Positions 24,738 to 33,930 are shown, counted from the stretch's first letter. The stretch: DNA of 64,000 nt from Youngiibacter multivorans (GCF_017873395.1 NZ_JAGGKC010000004.1:62001-126000); one strand, 5' to 3'. The notes: generated from the letters alone by a model not told the origin. A program made the numbers and translations.

Positions 24738-25991
24738 ATGAGAAAAAAACAAGGAATACTAATAGTGCTGGATGGTCTTGGTGACAGGCCAAATCCGGAG
24801 CTTGGCGGAAAGACACCGCTTGAGAGCGCAGCTACACCCAATATGGATTACCTGGCATCAAAGGGAATGTGTGGAAATACCTATCCTATAGCACCAGGCA
24901 TAAGGGTAGGGACTGATGTGGGTCACCTTCATCTTTTTGGATACGACAGCAGCGAAATATATTCTGGAAGGGGACCTCTTGAGGCCTACAGTGCGGGGAT
25001 GAAGATGATGCCGGGTGATGTGGCATTCAGGGGCAACTTTGCAACAATAGACGACGACTATACTGTTATAGACAGACGTGCCGGAAGGATCAGGAAGGGA
25101 ACAAAAGAACTTGCTGAATCACTTAATGGGATGATACTTGATGACGGTACAAGAGTAGACGTGAAAGAGCTTACAGAGCACAGGGTTGCAGTGGTGCTTC
25201 ACGGAGAAGACCTTAGCGATAAGGTGACCTGCACAGACCCTGGTACTGCAGCGGAAGGCTCAAGGCTGATAGTTCCAAGCCCTTTGGATGATTCGAGAAG
25301 TGCAGAAAGGACTGCAGACAATCTGTGGGAATTCACACAGCGATCCTACAACATCCTATGTGACCATCCTGTCAACAAGGCGCGAAATGAAGAGGGATTG
25401 CATTCAGCCAACACCATAATCACACGAGGAGCGGGACTTGACAGGTACATGCCAACACTCAAGGACCTCTATGGCCTTAGGGCAGCTTGTGTAGCTGGGG
25501 ATGCCACTGTTGGCGGAATAGCTGAGCTTGCAGGAATGGATTATTTTACAGATGAAAGCTTTACCGGAAGCTTTGACACTAACCTCACAGGTAAGGCATT
25601 GCTTACAGTAAGGCTGGTAAACGAACAGAATTACGACTGGGTGGTGCTTCATGTAAAGGCGACAGACCTTGCGGGACACGACAACATTCCAATTGTAAAG
25701 AAAGAGATGATTGAAAAGATAGATACAGCAATCGGGTTAATACTTCAGAAAGTTGACCTGAACAGCTGCTATATTACCATCACGGCTGACCACAGCACTC
25801 CATGCGAGGCCAGGGACCATACTGGTGACGGCGTACCTACGATTATAGCAGGAGGAGATGTTAGAAGGGATGGTGTCACCTCAGCGGGAGAAAGCCAGTT
25901 CATGGCCGGAAGCCTCAACAACCTGACAGCTAACGACATTTTCATGATTCAGATGGACCTTATAGGCTTCACTGAAAAGGTCGGCTCATAA
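24738..25991 (+). CDS. ApgM-like phosphoglycerate mutase / alkaline-phosphatase-superfamily enzyme
   Basis: A 417-residue protein of the archaeal-type cofactor-independent phosphoglycerate mutase family. The metal-binding start VLDGLGDRPNPELGGKTPLE, the GTDVGHLHLFGYD block, the GRGPLEA segment, and the DLAGHDN...ADHSTPCEARDHTGD end are present. At the nucleophile position the block reads Thr59-Asp, where I expect Ser in this family. As the last gene of a LysR-regulated anion-transport operon it may act on a related phospho-compound rather than on 3-phosphoglycerate in glycolysis; that is inference. Confidence 0.83.
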   Translation: MRKKQGILIVLDGLGDRPNPELGGKTPLESAATPNMDYLASKGMCGNTYPIAPGIRVGTDVGHLHLFGYDSSEIYSGRGPLEAYSAGMKMMPGDVAFRGNFATIDDDYTVIDRRAGRIRKGTKELAESLNGMILDDGTRVDVKELTEHRVAVVLHGEDLSDKVTCTDPGTAAEGSRLIVPSPLDDSRSAERTADNLWEFTQRSYNILCDHPVNKARNEEGLHSANTIITRGAGLDRYMPTLKDLYGLRAACVAGDATVGGIAELAGMDYFTDESFTGSFDTNLTGKALLTVRLVNEQNYDWVVLHVKATDLAGHDNIPIVKKEMIEKIDTAIGLILQKVDLNSCYITITADHSTPCEARDHTGDGVPTIIAGGDVRRDGVTSAGESQFMAGSLNNLTANDIFMIQMDLIGFTEKVGS

Positions 25992-26004
25992 ATAAGTGCA
26001 AAGG

Positions 26005-26038
26005 AATGGACTCTCTGATTCTTATCGGAGAGTCCATT
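26005..26038. terminator. Bidirectional terminator between convergent operons
   Basis: AATGGACTCTC / GAGAGTCCATT 11-bp perfect stem with T-rich flanks. Confidence 0.83.
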
Positions 26039-26056
26039 GAATTTAGTCTTTCATTA

Positions 26057-26974
26057 TTATTTGCTAAACATATCCTGGCTTACCAGATAGCTTGAAAGAG
26101 CTATCGAGATAAGCTTATCTTCTATGGAGTCTGAACGGGATGTCATTACCAATGGGGATGTCGTTCCCATGATTATTGATCCAATCCTTTTCTTTGCAAA
26201 ATAGGTTATCGCCTTGTGAAGCACATTTCCCATCCTGATATCCGAAACCAAAAGGATATCAGCTTTACCGGCCACTTCACTTCTGAGTCCTTTGTGTTCC
26301 GCAGAAATAACAGATATGGCATTATCCAGGGCGAATGGTCCGTCTACGATGCAGTTCTTTATTTGGCCACGCTCGTTCATTTTTGATATTATTGCTGCAT
26401 CAAGGGTCTCTGGCATAGCGGGATTAACCGTTTCAAGTGCGGTTACGAGTGCTACCTTAGGCACATCATATCCTAGTATTCGTGCTACATAAACAGCGTT
26501 GTTCAGAATCTCCACCTTCGTGTTCAAATCAGGAGATATGTTCATTGCACAGTCGGTGATGAAATAAAGACCCTCAGAATCAATCTTATCTGTTACTGTC
26601 ATCTGGGTTACCAAACGGTTAGACCTCAAACCATTTTCCTTATCCAGTACTGCCTTTATGAAAGTAGATGTTGCCAGAAGTCCCTTCATAGGCATGTCTG
26701 CAAGATTGTTCCTGACAAGTTCTACAGCTTTTGCTGCGCAAGCCGCATCAGTATCTGCATGTATTATCTCTACACCATCTAACCTGTATTTTCCATCAAG
26801 AATCATTTTCTCAATCTTCAACTTGTCGCCGACAAAAATGAAGTTTGCTATGCCTCTGTCTATAGTCGCCTGCGCAACCTGTAGGATCTCATCATCAGCC
26901 GCCTGTGCCACAGCGATTGTCTTTTTCGGCAGATTCGAGACTTTCTCCAAGACCTCATCCAATGATCTTATCAT
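26057..26974 (-). CDS. ptb: Phosphate butyryltransferase-type phosphotransacylase, copy 1
   Basis: A 305-residue phosphotransacylase of the Ptb branch: acyl-CoA + phosphate gives acyl-phosphate + CoA. Family blocks include LPMKGLLATSTFIKAVLDKE, ITDCAMNISPDL, VALVTALETVNPAMPETLDAA and the C-terminal TSPLVMTSRSDSIEDKLISIALS. ATG follows GGGGAGG. It lies 32 bases downstream of buk and completes acyl-CoA to ATP conversion with it. The acyl group may be a branched or short-chain acid. Confidence 0.88.
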   Translation of the reverse strand: MIRSLDEVLEKVSNLPKKTIAVAQAADDEILQVAQATIDRGIANFIFVGDKLKIEKMILDGKYRLDGVEIIHADTDAACAAKAVELVRNNLADMPMKGLLATSTFIKAVLDKENGLRSNRLVTQMTVTDKIDSEGLYFITDCAMNISPDLNTKVEILNNAVYVARILGYDVPKVALVTALETVNPAMPETLDAAIISKMNERGQIKNCIVDGPFALDNAISVISAEHKGLRSEVAGKADILLVSDIRMGNVLHKAITYFAKKRIGSIIMGTTSPLVMTSRSDSIEDKLISIALSSYLVSQDMFSK

Positions 26975-27006
26975 GAATTTTACCTCCCCAACTTAATTTG
27001 CTAGTA

Positions 27007-28086
27007 TCATACGTATTCATGTATCGGCCACTGGCCATTCATCCCATATAGCGCTCCTTCCAGGAGTGATTCGATTTCATTTTCGCCTGGGAAAAGATGG
27101 ATCGGGGCTATGAATTCACACCATTTCGAGATTCCAGAAACTATATATGAGGAATATGCCAATCCACCTGTGAAGGCAATGGCATCTACTTCACCTCTGA
27201 GCGTAACTGCAGCTGATCCGATGCTTTTTGCTATCTGGTAGATCATTGCATCATAGACTTCCTTTGCTAAGCTGTCTCCACCGGCAATCATGCCTTCAAC
27301 CTCCCGGCCATCCTTGGTCCCGAGAATCGCGTATAATCCTCCCTTTCCATTTACCATTCCGTAGAGCTGAGGATAGGTATATTCTCCTGAAAATGCCGCC
27401 TTCAGGACTTCGCCAACAGGCAAGGTTCCAGCCCTTTCCGGGGCCATTGGGCCGTCTCCATCCAAACCATTGTTGACATCCTCCACTTTTCCTTTATGGT
27501 GGGCGGCGATTGACATACCTCCACCCATATGGATGATGATTGCATTCATTTCCGAATACTCTTTTCCAAGCTTTGATGCAAGCTTCCTGCCCACGGATTT
27601 CTGGTTAAGAGCCTGATAGAAGCTCTTTCTATAAACGTCCTTCCAGCCGGTGTAGCGTGCCTCCGGAATCAACTCATCGATGCAGGGAGCATCAACAGTT
27701 AGTGCCGGAATGTCTAACTCGCGGGCAAGATCATACGCTATGGTGCATCCTACACCGCATGGATGATTTCCGTACTTTCGGCTTTTGGCATCCTGAACCA
27801 TTGCTTCATTGATTCTGTATGTTCCGCTGACCATGGCTTTTACAGGTGCACCTCTTGAAACAATAAGGCTGAGGTCTGACAGGCTGTATCCATTTGTTGT
27901 GACGTAATCTTCAATGATCTTTCTTCTGAACGAGTACTGGTCCCAAATATCGCTGAATGTATGGAACTGATTGTCACTCTCATGTCGTATAGTTTCCTGA
28001 CCTATGCATTCTGTGTCTCTATATATGGCGATTTTCGTTGATGTGCTTCCCAGGTTGACGATAAGGATCAGATTTCCGTTTTTCAT
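27007..28086 (-). CDS. buk: Butyrate kinase-type acyl kinase, copy 1
   Basis: A 359-residue ASKHA-fold kinase of the Buk family: acyl-phosphate + ADP gives acid + ATP. Seen: NLGSTSTKIAIY at the N-terminus, VSRGAPVKAMVSGTYRI, HMGGGMSIAAHHKGKVEDVNNG, and the adenine-binding FTGGLAYSSYIV end. The order is buk then ptb, the reverse of the common clostridial ptb-buk. It lies downstream of a Crp/Fnr gene on the same strand but separated by a strong terminator. Confidence 0.9.
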   Translation of the reverse strand: MKNGNLILIVNLGSTSTKIAIYRDTECIGQETIRHESDNQFHTFSDIWDQYSFRRKIIEDYVTTNGYSLSDLSLIVSRGAPVKAMVSGTYRINEAMVQDAKSRKYGNHPCGVGCTIAYDLARELDIPALTVDAPCIDELIPEARYTGWKDVYRKSFYQALNQKSVGRKLASKLGKEYSEMNAIIIHMGGGMSIAAHHKGKVEDVNNGLDGDGPMAPERAGTLPVGEVLKAAFSGEYTYPQLYGMVNGKGGLYAILGTKDGREVEGMIAGGDSLAKEVYDAMIYQIAKSIGSAAVTLRGEVDAIAFTGGLAYSSYIVSGISKWCEFIAPIHLFPGENEIESLLEGALYGMNGQWPIHEYV

Positions 28087-28146
28087 GATTTTCCCCCTAT
28101 ATCATTTTTTGTCCTTTATACGAGTAAATTTAATATAGAACAAAAA

Positions 28147-28176
28147 AGAAAACTGTGTGAAAAAACACAGTTTTCT
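28147..28176 (-). terminator. Terminator of the Crp/Fnr gene
   Basis: AGAAAACTGTGT / ACACAGTTTTCT 12-bp perfect stem, loop GAAAAA, then a T-run on the minus strand. Confidence 0.87.
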
Positions 28177-28216
28177 GAAAAAGGTCATGTGATAATGTGT
28201 CTAAAGAGTTAATGAA

Positions 28217-28942
28217 TCAGGTTGACCTTGTGAGGAACTGGTTCAATGCTGACAGGTCAGGACAACAAAGCATCCTCTTTTGTTTGTTGATAAGGTTCTG
28301 TTTCTTCAGATTCGTTATAGCCTTTGTTACAGCTTCTCTCCTTGCTCCGATCATTTCTCCGATTTCCTGGTCGGTGATAGTAAGCTTGAGGCAATGACCA
28401 TTAGGACAGTCTCCAATGCTATTGCATTTGTTCTTCGAAGTGGAAGGTAGCTTGCTGCATTCGGAACTGAAGGAATCAAATAGTGTGACAAGAAGCGCGA
28501 CTATTCGTTCCTCGATATTCATGAAAGACAAATATTCGACCTGAAAGGCAAGGAGCCTGATTTTACGTCCAAGAGAGTCAAACATATGATAAATGACATC
28601 AGGCTGCTCTTTCATCAATAGGGTGATTTCATCATCACCGAAACACAATACTGTTGATTGTTTTAGAGCCTGAGCGCATGTGAAACTAGGGAACCTGTCA
28701 AAAAAAGCAGTTTCACCAAAAAACGAACCTGGTTCATGAATTGCTAGAGTCTTCTCTGTGCCGTCATGGCTGGCAACGCTGACACGTATCCTTCCATCAG
28801 TCAAAAAATACATATATTTACGTTCATCTTCCTGCTGGTAAATAAAGCTTCCTTCTGGGAAGACGCGAGTGCAGTTGGCATATTTGATTAGTTTTTCCTG
28901 AACCTTTTTATCTTCTACTACCCAGAGTGATCTATTGAACAT
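28217..28942 (-). CDS. Crp/Fnr-family regulator with C-terminal Cys cluster
   Basis: A 241-residue Crp/Fnr regulator: N-terminal cyclic-nucleotide-binding-like beta roll (about 20-120), dimer helix, and C-terminal HTH (TDQEIGEMIGARREAVTKAITNLKK). Between dimer helix and HTH lies an insert with Cys162, Cys173, Cys179 and Cys184, and a Cys226-Cys227 pair follows. This number of cysteines suggests metal, iron-sulfur or thiol sensing, though not the N-terminal pattern of E. coli FNR. It is divergent from the oxidoreductase-TRAP operon and likely regulates it. Confidence 0.87.
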   Translation of the reverse strand: MFNRSLWVVEDKKVQEKLIKYANCTRVFPEGSFIYQQEDERKYMYFLTDGRIRVSVASHDGTEKTLAIHEPGSFFGETAFFDRFPSFTCAQALKQSTVLCFGDDEITLLMKEQPDVIYHMFDSLGRKIRLLAFQVEYLSFMNIEERIVALLVTLFDSFSSECSKLPSTSKNKCNSIGDCPNGHCLKLTITDQEIGEMIGARREAVTKAITNLKKQNLINKQKRMLCCPDLSALNQFLTRST

Positions 28943-29063
28943 GCTTGACCTCCAATTATGAAAGAAATTATCGTCAACTTTTTTTTTGAGGACATTGTAA
29001 ACGATTGTACCAAATAATATACCATACCTTAACGATTAGTAATAGTAAAGTTTTTGAAACCAA

Positions 29064-29077
29064 GTCAGTCAACTGAC
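29064..29077. promoter_or_regulatory. Candidate Crp/Fnr operator of the oxidoreductase-TRAP operon
   Basis: GTCAGTCAACTGAC, a perfect palindrome with the 5-4-5 geometry of Crp/Fnr half-sites (GTCAG-N4-CTGAC), between the divergent regulator gene and the operon it probably controls. Confidence 0.55.
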
Positions 29078-29116
29078 ATTAAATAATTGGTACTAAATAA
29101 TTAAGGAGTGATTCAT

Positions 29117-29680
29117 ATGAAAGAAATTCGAATTCATGGAAGAGGTGGACAAGGTGCGGTTACAACATCAGAGATCATTGTCTATGCCGCTGTAATGGAT
29201 GGTAAATTTGGAGCTTGCTTCCCATATTTCGGATTTGAAAAGAAGGGAGGACCTGTAAGCGCATTTGTAAGAATTGATGAGAGGAAGATCCGAGAAAAAA
29301 ATCAGGTGTACAATCCAAATTGCATTATGGTTATAGATCCTACGCTTCTAGGCAGTGTAGATGTATTTGTAGGAGCTAAGGAAGACTCAATATTGGTTAT
29401 AAATGCTAAGTCAATCGATGACATAAAGATACCCCCTAATATAACAAAAGTAGCATACATAGACGCTAACAAGGCATCAATGGAGATTTTTGGGAAGCTG
29501 TTGCCAAACACTATCGTCCTGGGAGCATTTGTTAAGGCTACTGACTGGGTAAGTTTCGATAAGGTCAGTGAAAAGACCAGGGAAGTGTGGGGTCCGAAAA
29601 ATATTGCAGCTCTTGAATTTGGATATAACAATGTAACTATTGTTGAAATAAATGGAGGAAAAGGCGATGACAAAAACTGA
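29117..29680 (+). CDS. 2-oxoacid:ferredoxin oxidoreductase, gamma subunit, second enzyme
   Basis: A 187-residue gamma subunit. HGRGGQGAVTTSEI and YFGFEKKGGPVSAFVRI are the family motifs, and the style is that of pyruvate/2-oxoisovalerate oxidoreductases with order gamma-delta-alpha-beta. The ATG at 29117 is used because AAGGAG lies seven bases before it. The gene begins the operon that ends with a TRAP transporter. Confidence 0.9.
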   Translation: MKEIRIHGRGGQGAVTTSEIIVYAAVMDGKFGACFPYFGFEKKGGPVSAFVRIDERKIREKNQVYNPNCIMVIDPTLLGSVDVFVGAKEDSILVINAKSIDDIKIPPNITKVAYIDANKASMEIFGKLLPNTIVLGAFVKATDWVSFDKVSEKTREVWGPKNIAALEFGYNNVTIVEINGGKGDDKN

Positions 29681-29927
29681 GTTCATTTGTGCTATAGGCA
29701 AAGAATTGAATATCATCAACACTGGTGACTGGAAAGTATATCCGCCTGTCATACAGCAGGATAAATGCAAAAAATGTGGGATTTGTCTTATGTATTGTCC
29801 AACTAAGTCAGTAAAGATAATTGATGGCAAGTTCTTCATAAAACTCGATTACTGCAAGGGCTGCGGTGTTTGTGTCCACGAATGTCCGGCTAAAGCAATT
29901 GAATTTGTAAAAGGAGAGCAATTATGA
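29667..29927 (+). CDS. 2-oxoacid:ferredoxin oxidoreductase, delta subunit, second enzyme
   Basis: An 86-residue 2[4Fe-4S] ferredoxin subunit: CKKCGICLMYCP and CKGCGVCVHECP. The ATG at 29667 is preferred because GGAGGAAAAGG just upstream forms its ribosome site; the frame overlaps the gamma end by 14 bases. It overlaps alpha by four bases, so translation is coupled. Confidence 0.9.
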   Translation: MTKTEFICAIGKELNIINTGDWKVYPPVIQQDKCKKCGICLMYCPTKSVKIIDGKFFIKLDYCKGCGVCVHECPAKAIEFVKGEQL

Positions 29928-31111
29928 GCAATATACGCGTTTTAGATGGAAATCATGCAGCGGCTATAGGTGCTATTCTCGCAAAACCAGAAATCGTAGC
30001 TGCATACCCGATCACACCACAAACCCCATTGGTGCAGCATTTTAGTCAGTATGTTGCTGATGGTGTAATGGACTCTACTATTATTGAACCCGAATCAGAG
30101 CATTCAGCTATGAGTGTTTTGACAGGAGCATCATTAGCAGGAGCAAGAACTTTTACTGCAACATCATCTCAGGGTCTTGCCCTGATGTATGAGCCATATT
30201 TCAGAGTTTCTACAATGAGATTACCTATTGTCATGAATATAGTAAATAGGGAAATGATATCACCTCAATCTGTTTGGGGAGGACCGCAGGATTCGTTGAC
30301 AATCAGAGATGCAGGCTGGATACAGATTTACGTTGAGGATAATCAGGAAATTTTAGACATGACTATCCAAGCCTTCAAAATAGCTGAGAATAAGGACGTG
30401 CTTTTGCCGATAAACATATGTTATGACGGATTCTATCTTTCACATATGACTGAAGGTGTAGAAGTACCTATGCAAGAAGAAGTGAACAGCTTCCTTCCGA
30501 AGTATATTCCAACACATGTGAAGTTGGATCCATTGACACCTATGGCAGTAGATCCGCTTACTCCAGGCAACTACCTCCAATATTATCGTGAACTCCATAT
30601 GCAGGCGATGGATAATGCAAAACGGGTCATAAAGGAAGTTAACGACGAGTTTGCAGAGAAGTTCGGGAGAAACCATTTTGGCCTGGTAGAGCCATACAGA
30701 ATGGATGATGCTGAATATGTTTTGGTAACACTTGGCTCCTTGACTGGCTCAGCACGAGTTGCGGTAGATTTGGCAAGAGAAAAAGGTATTAAAGCTGGAT
30801 TGATTAAGATCAGAGCGTTGAGGCCATTCCCTAAGGATGAGGTCATTGAACTGCTAAAAGGTAGAAAAGCAATAGGTGTAATTGATAGAAACATTAGTTT
30901 TGGATGGCATACCGGAATAGTATATCAAGAGATAAAGTCTGCAATAAGCAGCTTGGAAGCAGTCCCAACAGTACCTTTCATAGGTGGCCTAGGAGGAGAA
31001 GACCTTACCACTGAGCTGATGGTTGAAGCGCTGGACAAGGTAATGGCTGTTGGTGAAAGCAATCAAATTGAAAATGCTGCTCACTGGCTAATAAATCAGA
31101 AGGGGAGATAA
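29924..31111 (+). CDS. 2-oxoacid:ferredoxin oxidoreductase, alpha subunit, second enzyme (PorA-like)
   Basis: A 395-residue PorA-type alpha subunit: AAYPITPQTPLVQHFSQYVADG, EPESEHSAMSVLTGASLAGARTFTATSSQGLALM and the SVWGGPQDSL region are family blocks. Together with gamma, delta and beta it forms a four-subunit pyruvate- or branched-chain-2-oxoacid:ferredoxin oxidoreductase. It is clearly a different subfamily from the first enzyme at 4-6.7 kb. Confidence 0.92.
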   Translation: MSNIRVLDGNHAAAIGAILAKPEIVAAYPITPQTPLVQHFSQYVADGVMDSTIIEPESEHSAMSVLTGASLAGARTFTATSSQGLALMYEPYFRVSTMRLPIVMNIVNREMISPQSVWGGPQDSLTIRDAGWIQIYVEDNQEILDMTIQAFKIAENKDVLLPINICYDGFYLSHMTEGVEVPMQEEVNSFLPKYIPTHVKLDPLTPMAVDPLTPGNYLQYYRELHMQAMDNAKRVIKEVNDEFAEKFGRNHFGLVEPYRMDDAEYVLVTLGSLTGSARVAVDLAREKGIKAGLIKIRALRPFPKDEVIELLKGRKAIGVIDRNISFGWHTGIVYQEIKSAISSLEAVPTVPFIGGLGGEDLTTELMVEALDKVMAVGESNQIENAAHWLINQKGR

Positions 31112-31113
31112 AA

Positions 31114-32019
31114 ATGACTATTGCAGAAAAAATGTTTTCACTTGAAGATATGGTAGGTCCTGGAATCACAGCATGTCTAGGATGCAATGTGGAACTATCT
31201 ATGAGGACTGCCTTGCAGGTTATGGGGCCAAACACAATACTTGCTATACCTCCAGGATGTATGGGTGGAGTACAAAGCGTTGGCTGGGCCGACAAGACTG
31301 GTATGAAAATACCTGTGTTCTTCCCACTTCTTGACAACACCGCATCGATGCTTACTGGCATAAAGAAGTATTATGAAAGAATTGGCCGAGATGTCAATGT
31401 TGTTGCGTTTGCAGGTGATGGTGCATCTATGGATGCTGGTTTTCAGGCACTATCTGGAGCAGCCGAAAGAGGCGACAATATAATCTACATCTGTTATGAC
31501 AATGAAGGATACATGAATACAGGATTCCAGAGAAGCAGTTCAACTTCACTGGGCTCATGGACAACAACTACACCAGTTGGAACAGAAGGTAAGGGCAAAA
31601 AGTCAAACAAGAAGGATATGCCGATGATAATGGCTATGCACGATATTCCTTATATGGCGACTGCTTCACCAGCTTACATGCCAGATCTAATCAGGAAGCT
31701 TGAAAAAGCGAAGACCATAAAAAGCGGATTAGTATATATCCACATCTACAACAGCTGCGCAACTGGTTGGGGCTATGAATCGGATAGGAGCATTGAAATA
31801 GCGAGGAAAGGTGTACAATCGAGATTCATGCCGATTTACGAAGTGGAAAATGGCAAGTTCAAGTTGAATGTGGATGTGAAAAATCCGATACCACTCAAGG
31901 ATTACCTCTCATCAATGAAGAAATATAAGCATGTGTCTGAGGAACAGATCAGTGAAATTCAAGAATATGTTGACAAAAAGTGGGAAAACCTTAAAATAAT
32001 GTGCAATTCAATGGGTTGA
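31114..32019 (+). CDS. 2-oxoacid:ferredoxin oxidoreductase, beta subunit, second enzyme (PorB-like)
   Basis: A 301-residue TPP-binding subunit. GITACLGCNVELSMR carries a Cys pair, GDGASMDAGFQALSGAAERGDNIIYICYDNEGYMNTG is the TPP motif, and the SSSTSLGSWTTTTPVG segment is typical for PorB. It starts two bases after alpha. Confidence 0.92.
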   Translation: MTIAEKMFSLEDMVGPGITACLGCNVELSMRTALQVMGPNTILAIPPGCMGGVQSVGWADKTGMKIPVFFPLLDNTASMLTGIKKYYERIGRDVNVVAFAGDGASMDAGFQALSGAAERGDNIIYICYDNEGYMNTGFQRSSSTSLGSWTTTTPVGTEGKGKKSNKKDMPMIMAMHDIPYMATASPAYMPDLIRKLEKAKTIKSGLVYIHIYNSCATGWGYESDRSIEIARKGVQSRFMPIYEVENGKFKLNVDVKNPIPLKDYLSSMKKYKHVSEEQISEIQEYVDKKWENLKIMCNSMG

Positions 32020-32096
32020 AGCTGATCATGCAATAAATTAGTATATGAACATATGATAAAGATAAAAGTACGATTTCAAATATTGGGGGATATGAG

Positions 32097-32591
32097 ATGA
32101 GAACGATCAATAGGATTATTGATACATGCATGGCTGCTTTATCAGGAATTGCTGCCCTCGCATTAGGTTTTTTGCTGTTAGGGATTTGTTACTCAACATT
32201 TTCAAGATTCCTTTTCAACAAACCGATAACGAGTTTGGTAGAATACTCAACCTACAGTCTGATATACATAACTTTTCTTTCTGCACCTCAGATTCTAAAG
32301 GCCAGAGGCCATATTTACATTGACATGATAACAAATATGTTGCCACAGAAAAGTAATCGAATTCTGGGAATTGGAGTGAATCTGGTTGGGGCGATAATAT
32401 CAGCTGTGATCTTCTATTATGGAAGCCTGGTGGCTAAGGACAATTACCTGTTCAAGGTAAAGGTTATGGACTCCATGGGAACTCCCCAGTTCATGCTTAC
32501 GGTCGTGATACCGATAGGCATGTTCTTCCTCACAATCCAATTCATCAGAAACTTATACGAAGATTACAGGCAGCTGAAGGAAGTTAAATGA
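32097..32591 (+). CDS. TRAP transporter small membrane subunit (DctQ type)
   Basis: A 164-residue protein with four predicted membrane helices and the DctQ pattern (TFSRFLFNKPITSLVEYSTYSLIYITFLSAPQILK). With the large permease and binding protein downstream it forms a sodium-dependent tripartite carboxylate importer. ATG follows TTGGGGG. It lies 77 bases after the oxidoreductase beta subunit in the same direction. Confidence 0.9.
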   Translation: MRTINRIIDTCMAALSGIAALALGFLLLGICYSTFSRFLFNKPITSLVEYSTYSLIYITFLSAPQILKARGHIYIDMITNMLPQKSNRILGIGVNLVGAIISAVIFYYGSLVAKDNYLFKVKVMDSMGTPQFMLTVVIPIGMFFLTIQFIRNLYEDYRQLKEVK

Positions 32592-32622
32592 TTTAATAAA
32601 AAATTGATTTGGGGTGAATTAC

Positions 32623-33930
32623 GTGGAGTGGTACGTAGTATTGAGTTTAATCTTCCTGGCATTATTGGTAATAATGTTCACAGGGTTACCTATAGCATTT
32701 ACATTCATGGTTGTATCCACAGTAGTTATGTTTGCAATGCAGGGCGAATTTGGCGTGCGTCAGCTTGTGTTAGGGATGTATGACCAGGTTGCACAATTTT
32801 CCCTGACACCTATACCATTCTTTATGATAATGGGTGAAGTGTTCTATCAGTCCGGTCTTGTTTCAAGGACACTTGATTCATTGTCCAAGTTCGTAAAGAA
32901 AGTACCTGGAAGACTGGCAATCATTACATTGCTTGGTGGTGGCGTTTTTGCAGCACTATCTGGATCTGTTGTAGCAAATACAGCAATGTTCGGATCACTT
33001 ATGTTGCCTGAGATGATGAGCCGAGGTTATTCTAAGAAGCTTATTGCAGGTTCAATAATGGCATCTGGTGCTCTGGCCATGGTAATACCTCCAAGTGCCT
33101 TAGCTGTTCTTTTAGGCAGTATTGCTGGAATATCTGTGGGAAAAATTCTCATAGGAGCAATAATTCCAGGCATCATGCTGATGGTGTTTTATATACTTTA
33201 CACGATGATTGTTTGTACTTTGAAGCCAGAGTATGCACCATCATTTGATTTTGAAGAGAGTTCATTGAAAGACAAGCTGCTTGGAGCACTCAAGGACATT
33301 GTTCCATTGATATTCATATTCCTGATGGTAATGGGGATAATTTTCACTGGAGTAGGTACACCAACTGAAGCAGCAGCTCTTGGAGCATTAGGTTCCTACA
33401 TACTTACGATATTCTACAAAAAGTTCTCCTGGAAGTTAGTCTATAAGACACTAGTTGATTCTTTGAGAGTAACAGCGATGATCCTCATTATAATTGCAGG
33501 TTCTGCTGGATTCAGCCAGATCCTTGCAATGACCGGAGCAAGCCGTGATGCGGTTATAGCGATTATGGCTATGTCAAGTTCAAGGATCATTATCATCGCA
33601 ATCATGCTGCTTATCATCATTGCATTGGGATTCTTCATGGAACAAACTGCAATAATGATGATAACTCTCCCAATAATGATGCCAGTAGTTTTAAACTTAG
33701 GTGTTGATACAATATGGTTTGCTGTGCTTTATCTGATCTGCTTACAGATAGGACAATTGACACCTCCAGTTGGATTGGCTTTGTTTACAATGAAGGGTGT
33801 ATCACCACCGGAGGTCACGATGGGAGATATTTATAGTGGTGCTGTTCCTTTCCTATACATGGATATTCTGGTATTGGTCTTACTGGCTCTAATTCCTCCA
33901 CTAATTACATGGCTCCCAAATTTGCAATAA
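32623..33930 (+). CDS. TRAP transporter large permease (DctM type)
   Basis: A 435-residue, 12-helix-type permease with DctM features: GLPIAFTFMV, MIMGEVFYQSGL, GGGVFAALSGSVVANTAMFGSLMLPEM, and GTPTEAAALGALGS. The GTG at 32623 is chosen because the GGGG at 32611 lies eight bases upstream; a GTG at 32614 overlaps that site. It is the ion-coupled channel subunit. Confidence 0.9.
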   Translation: MEWYVVLSLIFLALLVIMFTGLPIAFTFMVVSTVVMFAMQGEFGVRQLVLGMYDQVAQFSLTPIPFFMIMGEVFYQSGLVSRTLDSLSKFVKKVPGRLAIITLLGGGVFAALSGSVVANTAMFGSLMLPEMMSRGYSKKLIAGSIMASGALAMVIPPSALAVLLGSIAGISVGKILIGAIIPGIMLMVFYILYTMIVCTLKPEYAPSFDFEESSLKDKLLGALKDIVPLIFIFLMVMGIIFTGVGTPTEAAALGALGSYILTIFYKKFSWKLVYKTLVDSLRVTAMILIIIAGSAGFSQILAMTGASRDAVIAIMAMSSSRIIIIAIMLLIIIALGFFMEQTAIMMITLPIMMPVVLNLGVDTIWFAVLYLICLQIGQLTPPVGLALFTMKGVSPPEVTMGDIYSGAVPFLYMDILVLVLLALIPPLITWLPNLQ

